From contig CM052354.1 of the NCBI GenBank assembly GCA_028551475.1, positions 29,659,258 through 29,723,257 of the forward strand: DNA of 64,000 nucleotides, given 5' to 3'. The DNA is from Casuarina equisetifolia. Its lineage: Eukaryota > Streptophyta > Magnoliopsida > Fagales > Casuarinaceae. Each line of letters starts with the position of its first letter. The first letter of the stretch is position 1. Below, one piece after another: positions 56,311 to 64,000 of the stretch. The translations under genes were made by a program, and so were the position numbers. The notes below the pieces were generated by a model. It ran no database searches. It saw only the letters and a program-made list of their open reading frames with translations, and was not told where the DNA came from.

Positions 56311-59300
56311 TTGCTATATTGTAATATAGCTTACGAAAATGGCGTGCCAAATTTTATTTATATTTTAGTTTGGTGACATGCAAAAGTTGTGTTAATTTAG
56401 TTATGGGATTCGTTTATAAATAGTGATAAGTGTTAAGATTTTGTAATATTTTACATAAAATAGATATAAAATAATTTTAATATTATGTGGTCTATGATAA
56501 GTCTTTTCTTTACATCTATAGAATAACTATTTATCTTTATTTAGAACTTTATTTGTAGAGGAATTGTTAAAAAATTTCTCCTTCTTAAAAGCCCACATAC
56601 TTTAGTAACTTGACAATTTATCAAATGATGTCTACACAATCCTAGAGTTTTCCAAAGCTTCATATTTCTATAATTGGTATGAAACTTTAATTAATAAATT
56701 TTATGATTTATCCTTACATGGAATATGATTATTCCTAATCTTGTCTTTTATGATTTCATCTATCTTTATTCTTTGATTTCTGTTTTTTATACAATTATTT
56801 TTGTGGTTTTCAACATTATTCTTTTTGTTTACTTGCTTTGTTTTTCTTAACCTTCATAATCTTTAGTGACAAAGAGTTGAGGACATTTATAAAATTAACC
56901 TTAGCAAATTTGAGGGCTAAGCTACCCTTTTCTTCACATGGTTAAGGTTAGATTATTTTGTTATTAAGCATGCTAGCCCTTGAAAAGGTAGCATAAGCTT
57001 GCTCCTCTAAACAATTATGGTCCTCCAAGCCTTGCAAATTACCAAGCAAAGGCTAAAGTAGGTGCCTAGCACATTAACTAGCCCCATTTGGCTAAAGTCT
57101 AGAGGGTTTAACAAAAGCCAAACAATTGCCTGGATCCTTGAGGGACTTATAAATTCTATTCAACTTCTTAACTACCACTGATCTTAAGCCAAAAGACAAA
57201 GTAAAAGATCCTTTATGAAGATAGTTGATAAAACCATGCCATGTTTACAAACTAAACATTCTCCTCCACAAAGTACCAATCATCATGAATGCACTATTGT
57301 CAATAAATGAGTGAAAATGGACCCTATAAACAACCTTCATCCTTTTACTAGTATCCCATGTTAATGACTAAAAAAGATAGGGACTTTTTGGAGTAGGTAG
57401 GTGAGTTTCAACAGGTGAGCTTAAACTTGAGAGGGATTTAGGAAGCAACAAGCTATCATTTAGTTGTAAATCATAGTTTCTATCAATTGTTTTGACTAAA
57501 TTGAACAAAAGAAGATATATGTGCTAATGTTGTATTGAAACTTCAAGTTACTTCCACGCTTTCTAAAATGAGTTTTATCCTTTCTGAAGTTATCATTTTA
57601 TTACAACTATCATGCTTTACCTACTTCTAATGTTAACATGGATAAAAAGTGACAAACAAATATGCTTATGTTAATTATTAGATGAAATGTATAGCATATA
57701 GACAATTCTTGTCCATTGTAATATAGGAGACTAACTAATGGTATAGCTTACTAAAATGGCGTGCCAAATTTTATTGATATCTTAATTTGGTGACATGCAA
57801 ATGCTATGTTAATTTCGTTATGGGATTTGTTCATAGACAATGATAAGTGTTGGGATTTTGTAGTATCTTGCATACAACATATATAAAATAATTTTAATTT
57901 TTATGTGGTCTATCATAAGTCTTTTCTTTACATCTATAGAATAACTATTTATCTTTATTTAGAACTTCTATATGTAGAGGAATTGTTAAAAAAATTCTCC
58001 TTCCTAAAAGCCTTCATACTTTAGTAACTTGATAGTTTATCAAATAATGTCTATACAATCTTAGAGTTTTCCAAAGCTTCATATTTCTATAATTGACATG
58101 AACCTTTAATTAATAAATTTTATCATTTTATCCTTACATGAAATATGATTATTCCTAATCTCGACTCTAACGATTTCATCTATCTTTATTCTTTGATTTC
58201 TAGTTTTTATGTAGTTATTTTTGTGGTTTTCAACATTATTCTTCTTGTTTACTCACTTTGTTTTTCTTAACCCTCATAATCTTCAATGACAAAGAGTTGG
58301 GGACATTTATAAAATCAACTTAGCATATATGAAGGCTAAGCTACCATTTTTTTCACATGGTTGAGGTTAGCTTATATTGCTATCAAGCATGCTAGCCTTT
58401 GAAGAGGTAGCATAAGCTTGGTCCTCTATACAATTCTGATCTGCCAAGTCTTGCAAATTACCAAGCAAAGGTTGAAGTAGGTGCCCAACACATTGATTAC
58501 CCCCATTTGGCTAAAGGCTAAAAAGCTTAACAAAAGGCAAACAATTGCCTAAATCCTTAAAGGACCCATAAATTCTATTCAACTTCTTAACTGCCATTGA
58601 TCTTAAGCCAAGAGACAAAATAAGAGATCCTCTATGAAGATAGTTGAATAAAACCATGCCATGTTTACAAGCTAAACATTCTCTTCTAGGAGGGAAATCA
58701 ATCATCATGAATGCATTACTGTCAATAAATGAGTGAAAATGGACACTAGAAACAACCTTTGTCCTCTTGATTACTGTCCCATGTTAATGACTAAAAAAGA
58801 TAGGGACTTTTGAGAGTAGGTAGGCGAGTTTCAATAGGTGAGCTTAAACTTGAGAGGGATTTAGGAAGCAACAAGCTATCATTTATCTGTAAATTATAGT
58901 TTTCTATCAACTATTTTGACTAAATTGAACAAAAGAAGATATACGTGCTAATGTTTTATTGAAACTTCAAGTTACTTCCAAGCTTTCTAAAATGAGTTTT
59001 ATCCTTTTTGAAGTTATCATTTTATTACAATTATCATGCTTTACCTACTTCTAATGTTAAAATGGATAAAAAGTGACAAACAGATATGCTTATGTTAATT
59101 ATTAAATGAAATGTATAGCATATGCACTATTCTTGTCCATTGTAATATAAGAGACTAACTAATGATATAGCTTACTAAAATGGTGTGCCAAATTTTATTT
59201 ATATCTTAATTTGGTGACATGTAAAAGCTATGTTAATTTGGTTATGGGATTTGTTTATAGACAATGATAAGTGTTGGGATTTTGAAGTATTTTACATACA

Positions 59301-59990
59301 ACAGATATAAAGTAATTTTAATATTTATGTAGTCTATGATAAATATTTTCTTTACATCTATAGAATGATTATTTATCCTTATTTAGAAATTTTCTATGTA
59401 GAGGAATTGTTAAAAAAATTCTCCTTCCTAAAAATCATACTTTAGTAACTTCACAGTTTATCAAATAATGTATACACAATCCTAGCGTTTTCCAAAGCTT
59501 TGTATTTCTATAATTGATATGAAATGTTAATTAATAAATTTATCCTTTTATCCTTACATGGAATATGATTATTCCTAATATTGACTCTAGTGATTTCATC
59601 TATTTTCATTGTTTGATTTTTTGTTTTTTATGCAGTTATTTTTGTGGTTATCAGCATTATTCTTCTTGGTTACTCAGTTTGCTTTTCTTAACCCTAATAA
59701 TTTTTAGTGACAAAGAGTTGAGGACATCTATAAAATTAACCTTAGCAAATATGAAGGTTGAGCTACCCTTTTTTTCACATAGTCAAGGTTAGCTTATATT
59801 GCTATCAAGCATGCTAGCCCTTGAAGAGGTATCATAAACTTGGTCCTCTAAACAATTTTGGTCCGCCAAGCCTAGCAAATTACCAAGCAAAGGCTAAAGG
59901 CTAGAGTCTAGAGGGCTTAATAAAAGCCAAATAGTTGCCTAGATCCTTGAGGGACCATAAATTCTATTCAACTTCTTGGATAAAGTATGT
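56310..59990 (+). repeat. Tandem array with ~1.42-kb period
   Basis: Two complete units and part of a third. The anchor ggctaagctacc-like site is at 56916, 58334 and 59756 (1418 and 1422 bases apart) and the anchor attgtaatata at 56320, 57718 and 59137. Divergence between units is moderate, with substitutions and small indels. On the minus strand the unit contains short gene-like frames, for example QCVGHLLQPLLGNLQDL and EDQAYATSSKASMLDSNIS at about 58480-58340, interrupted by stops in other units. The translated text looks like an exon of a host gene carried along. I do not recognise the family. Confidence 0.88.
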
Positions 59991-59999
59991 GCGAGTTGG

Positions 60000-60995
60000 C
60001 ATGCTACCGGTTTAGTTTATGATCCACAGTTCCTTGTTCAAAATTTGATGCAATACGATGATTGGGGCAGTTCATTTGCAGTTTTTTATATTCTGTAGCA
60101 GATTTAGATGAATAAGTAGATTCCTAATGCGTACACACCATAATCGATTGAAATGACCCACTGCAGAATTAGATCAATCAGGACTGTTATATAGTATTGG
60201 ATAATCCAGCTAATGCCAAAGAAAGTAAGCACTAAAAGTCCAGAAAGTAAGCTCTAACAGTCCCTCCTATCTAAGGACAAACTATAACTTAAGACCGAAA
60301 ACTACATTTCAATGTCATTTTCACATTAGTGTGTGTCACCAATGCATTTTTTCACTCCTGGGTTCATCTATTTCTATCTGATTACGATTAATTGTATCCG
60401 CACGCAACTTATGGACGGAGTAGAGAAAACAATAGCAGAAACCCCAGATGATTGTCAATGGGGTTTTTAATTGCGCTAGTGTCAGTAACTAGAAAGCTGT
60501 TGTTCAAAAGATCGTTTCCAATCATCTCTAACAATTCAATGACAGCCGGTAATGGAATTCAAATTGGAAGGTTCTCTAGTTCTTATGTTCTTATCCAACC
60601 AAGACTTTTGTCATTTGATGATACCATGTGAATAGGGTGAAACGTGTGAAGTGAACAAGAGGAGTTTACCATGAGAGGAAAGATCATTCTAAAGAGATTC
60701 AATTGGGAACTATTATATGTCCAAGATCGAATACTGAAATAGCTTCAGAGGTTTGCATGTCACGTGATCATGAAACGTCAACTGAAGCTGATGCAGAAAA
60801 TCTTCCAAGATGAAGAAGATGCCAAAAACAACCTGCACATCTTTTAAACTTTTACGAGTTATGCACAAACGTTTGGTGCGCCTTTCCGTTTCATTTGACT
60901 CGGTTTTTATTGTTTTATACAGTAACATTGCCGGTCAAAGTGGAATACAATTTCGTGAAGTATTGCAGTAGGCCTCCGCCGTGATATTGGGCTAG
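60000..60995. other. No gene seen
   Basis: A 71-codon minus-strand frame (60713-60928) has no recognisable motif. Confidence 0.35.
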
Positions 60996-60997
60996 AA

Positions 60998-61585
60998 TGT
61001 TATCCATTGAGATTTATAGTATGAAAATGTTTAATTTTCATAAAGTAGTCTTGGCTTTTATTTAAAAGGTCCAATACGGTATGTATATTGGACCTTTTGA
61101 GGCAATTATAAATTCTAGGGGGCAGTTCTGATTGGTCTATAAAAATGGATTTGAATGCTATTTCTTTTTGATTTTTCTTTAGTTTAGTCAATCTATCATG
61201 AAAAGTAAAAATGGGAAAAGTAACTTCGGGTTGATTGTTTTCTAAATGTAATTTATCTTCTTCTGCATGTAAAAAAGGAATAAATAACTTAATCAAATTC
61301 CGTGAGGCTTCATGAAGTGCTTCTTTTGGAGTTAAACTTCCATTTGTCCATATTTCAAGAAAAAGTATCTTTTTTTTTTTCATTCCCATTTACATAAGAA
61401 TGAATACTATGGTTTGCATTTCGAAGAGGCATAAATACAGCATCTATAAGATAACTTCTGTCTTGACAGTTATTTGGTGTTTTTATATGATATCTGTGAT
61501 TCCTTTCAATTTGTAATTCAATACATAAATTAATTGGTTCTGTTAGGTTAACTATGTGTTGTGTATTATCAACAATTTCTACAGA
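60998..61585 (-). pseudogene. rpoA: Nuclear plastid-derived rpoA fragment
   Basis: Plastid RNA polymerase alpha subunit, middle and C-terminal parts. Read minus from about 61582: [43 protein letters not shown], then after a frameshift at an A-run (61370-61383) [31 protein letters not shown], and the alpha C-terminal domain [20 protein letters not shown] (61140-61075). The extreme C-terminus is replaced by a short unrelated tail ending at 61000. In plastids RpoA dimerises to nucleate the enzyme. Here the gene is lone, truncated at both ends and frameshifted, and the neighbouring plastid genes rps11 and petD were not recognised, so it is a NUPT. The assembly alternative is a real plastid contig, which the surroundings exclude. 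Confidence 0.88.
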
Positions 61586-62396
61586 AGTCCTACAGAGCGT
61601 GATTGCATTCTTGTTATTCTTAGGTCGAAAATTACAATGAAATAATTGAACAGCAATCTTAATTTTAATCCCTATGGATTAAAATTAAAACAAGTAAGAG
61701 GTCAATCAAAAAAATAAATTTTGAAATCTATAATATTTGATCAAAAGAAGAGAGAAGTGAAAACTCAAGAATCAAGCATCAGTGAATCTGTAGGAAAACC
61801 GTTACTAGGATATGGAGCTCTGCCTCTCATGGATCAACTGACCTCTACACTTAATAAAATCCACATTTAATTGAAAAGAGAATTATGGAAAATAACTCAA
61901 GTCCACTTTCTCGCATTACCCTGGTCTATCCATGCCTTATTTCAATAATATCATAGGTTGAATGTTATCCCTCGCTACAAAACTTTTTTTCTGTGAAGCT
62001 ATTTTAAAACCACCACACGGCAAGATATTTCTTCAGCAAATGCTTTCTTGTCTCATTTATATAGAGTCTATCAAAAAATTTTATGCACTTTAATGTTTCA
62101 TGTTCTTCTTCTCCAATTTTCTTTCATGACTAGATTGATTAGCTATATGATTAGTAAAAAACTACAGAGGTCACAGAAAACAATTTGAAATGCAAGTGCT
62201 TTGCTATAACTTTCTAGAAATTTCACTTTTTTTTTTTTACTCCAGTTAAGCCCATTTAATTTTCTACATATCTAAATGCTTTTCTACAAGCAAACTGAAG
62301 ATCCATGGTCATCATAGATCTAATAAGGTATAAATGATTATCAATATTCTTTATCACAAGCTGTTGTAAGCTCTCTGTTTTCAGTTAGAAATTAGC
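61586..62396. other. No gene seen
   Basis: 62117-62160 is related to 52010-52046 (ttttctttcatgactagattga.tagctat). Otherwise unique. Confidence 0.4.
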
Positions 62397-62585
62397 TTAT
62401 GTGATAGTACAAAAGATGTTGTAGCATGCGAATAGTTCATATGAATTCAGGGATTTGCGTTGTGAAGGGTTTGGATTGATATTGGCTTCAGGTTCTGGTT
62501 CGGTTGTTGCTATCCCAACATGCATCAATTCTTGCGGTTCATCAACAAAACTAATTATGAACTCTAGTGCTCTGTGTCCCTGCAT
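62397..62585 (-). CDS. Hypothetical small frame or exon
   Basis: 62 codons with gene-like codon use for the first two thirds (GHRALEFIISFVDEPQELMH, TEPEPEANINPNPSQRK). An acceptor-like gatgcag overlaps the ATG, so it may be an internal exon of a longer gene. Not recognised, and no partner exon was found. Confidence 0.25.
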   Translation of the reverse strand: MQGHRALEFIISFVDEPQELMHVGIATTEPEPEANINPNPSQRKSLNSYELFACYNIFCTIT

Positions 62586-62599
62586 CTTGGGGTAAACTC

Positions 62600-64000
62600 T
62601 CAGTTTTTCAATTCCTAGGTAGTTTAAGAATGTTACTACAACTTTTATGAATTGAAAATATCTAGGTGGAAGCTTAGAGATTTGATAACTTTTACATGGC
62701 TAAGGTAATATCTACCTTCATTTGAATCTCAGAGACACATACTGATCCTCTCCTAGTTGAAACTAGACAGTTCTTTATTGACCACCAAGTTTGTCAGGGA
62801 GATTGACAGCAAGAAGTATTTCAGTGAGATGTCTACATAACACATTTTGACAACATTTGACAAAAGATTTTGTGTTTGCTCACAATGGTGCTTTATTAAC
62901 TATTGATACTGACATTTTTCCAATGTCAAGCTTAAAATTGTTCTACTAAGATGTGTACTCATGGATTTACCCCTTACATATGAATGCATTACTTCATTGC
63001 AGCATTCAGCCTTAAATAGAAGTTCTATAAATCTTATGGATCATCTCTAAATTATGTTGTTTTACCCGTGCTATAAACCTTTGTCCTTGTGCAATCATGA
63101 AAGGGACTCACCATCCCTGTATATGCAGTGTCCCAATTCCAATTGTGGAGTGAGACTTTCTAACATACAATCTAGCCCCACTCTCTGGATCACTTGTGTG
63201 ACGATGTGGACTTCATCTATGCGTTGTGCAATTGTCCTTTTGCCAATCACAAAAAGAACTACTGTCTCAGCACGCACTTCATCCCTTTTCTAACTCCAAA
63301 TATCACTGTTAGTATCTATCATACCACACATCACAATTCGCTTTGATAATGCTTATTAAAGATAGTGACACCAAGCCCAAGAGTTATATTAGGAGTTAAA
63401 GCTCTGGGATAACTTTTGTTGTTTGTCAGTTATATCCATTATTCCTCTTCCAATTGTGAAAACTACTCACAATACATGGATACAATGCCATCCATGTTCT
63501 AACTATGAAAGACACCACGACTATCTCCATTCTGCATACAACAATTGGCTTTAATAAATCTTCTTAACAAGATCGACACTTAGGCAGACTCTTCATAAGA
63601 CTATGATATAACATATAGGGAACCGCTTAACCCAAAATTTTAAGTCTACAGGATTGTGCTCAACTATGTTGTATTAACTACTTACTCTTCTACACATCTT
63701 TTCAATATGGGCTTTAACCTTGCTATGGTCAGACATCCATCTCAACAAAGATTCATATAATAAGTTGAAAGTTCTAAGGCTACAGCATCAGCTGGCTAAC
63801 AATTCTAATTTGCGCTCTTTAGGTTGATGAATGAATTCAGTCCGCTTTAGTAGCAATTAGGATGTATTTGAGATCGAGAGCGTGGTCTATCTTGAGTGTT
63901 TTTTAGCTTTAGTTTAGTGTTCAATTTTGCAGTCCTGAAATTGGGAACATTTAATGAAACATTGAATGAAATCTCTGGAATTGCAGAGTCAAGCTTTGCC
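62600..64000. other. No supported gene at the window end
   Basis: Both strands are open over 63095-63277 (60 and 79 codons, e.g. TQVIQRVGLDCMLESLTPQL on minus). No domain was recognised. Overlapping open frames on both strands are often found in decayed TE or organelle-like DNA. Confidence 0.3.

Noticed and set aside
63054-63293. Overlapping plus and minus open frames
   Set aside because: No motif on either strand and no partner exons; length is within chance for this composition.
1-64000. CRISPR arrays, phage or bacterial defence systems
   Set aside because: The repeats seen are tandem or retroelement-derived, and all identifiable genes are plant nuclear or plastid-derived.

Overview
The window looks like AT-rich nuclear DNA of a flowering plant, probably a woody eudicot. 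The reasons are multi-exon receptor-kinase-type genes with GT-AG introns, dense nested Ty1/copia elements with tRNA-Met-type primer sites, a Ty3/gypsy chromodomain fragment, a LINE fragment and a nuclear copy of plastid rpoA. I cannot name the species. There are no prokaryotic operons, CRISPR arrays or rRNA/tRNA genes that I could support.

Layout. 0.7-2.9 kb and 19.9-23.2 kb (minus): two paralogous PERK-like kinases with matching exon structure, both carrying the substitution HRD to HLD or HCD and each with a different disabling lesion. Their downstream flanks (61-330 and 17363-17700) are also homologous, so a whole segment was duplicated. 3.3-4.85 kb: a purine-rich duplicated tract followed by three tandem ~350-bp units. 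6.4-14.5 kb: a graveyard of copia fragments with a LINE tail and an orphan RING-H2 fragment. 14.7-15.5 kb: an orphan LRK10L/WAK-type ectodomain pseudogene. 23.2-27.4 kb: mostly empty.

27.4-52.0 kb is the most unusual part. Five copies (A-E, both orientations) of one five-exon unit that I do not recognise are dispersed among retroelements. Copy C has an open 175-codon frame across four correctly phased exons, predicting a small secreted cysteine-containing protein. Copy D has the same exon lengths and a TATA box but small indels. Copy B was split by a 5489-bp copia element (31765-37253) with identical-length 687-bp LTRs, a 5-bp target duplication, PBS and PPT; copies D and E preserve the empty site. 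The copia gag-pol is nearly continuous, with two stops and one frameshift.

52.0-54.9 kb: an internally deleted copia element. 54.9-60.0 kb: a tandem array with a 1.42-kb period, mixed with a copia RNase H tail. 61.0-61.6 kb: the plastid rpoA fragment. The rest, to 64 kb, has no gene I can support. The genes do not form a pathway. The locus reads as a receptor-kinase neighbourhood enlarged by segmental duplication, dispersal of one small gene family and retrotransposon nesting.
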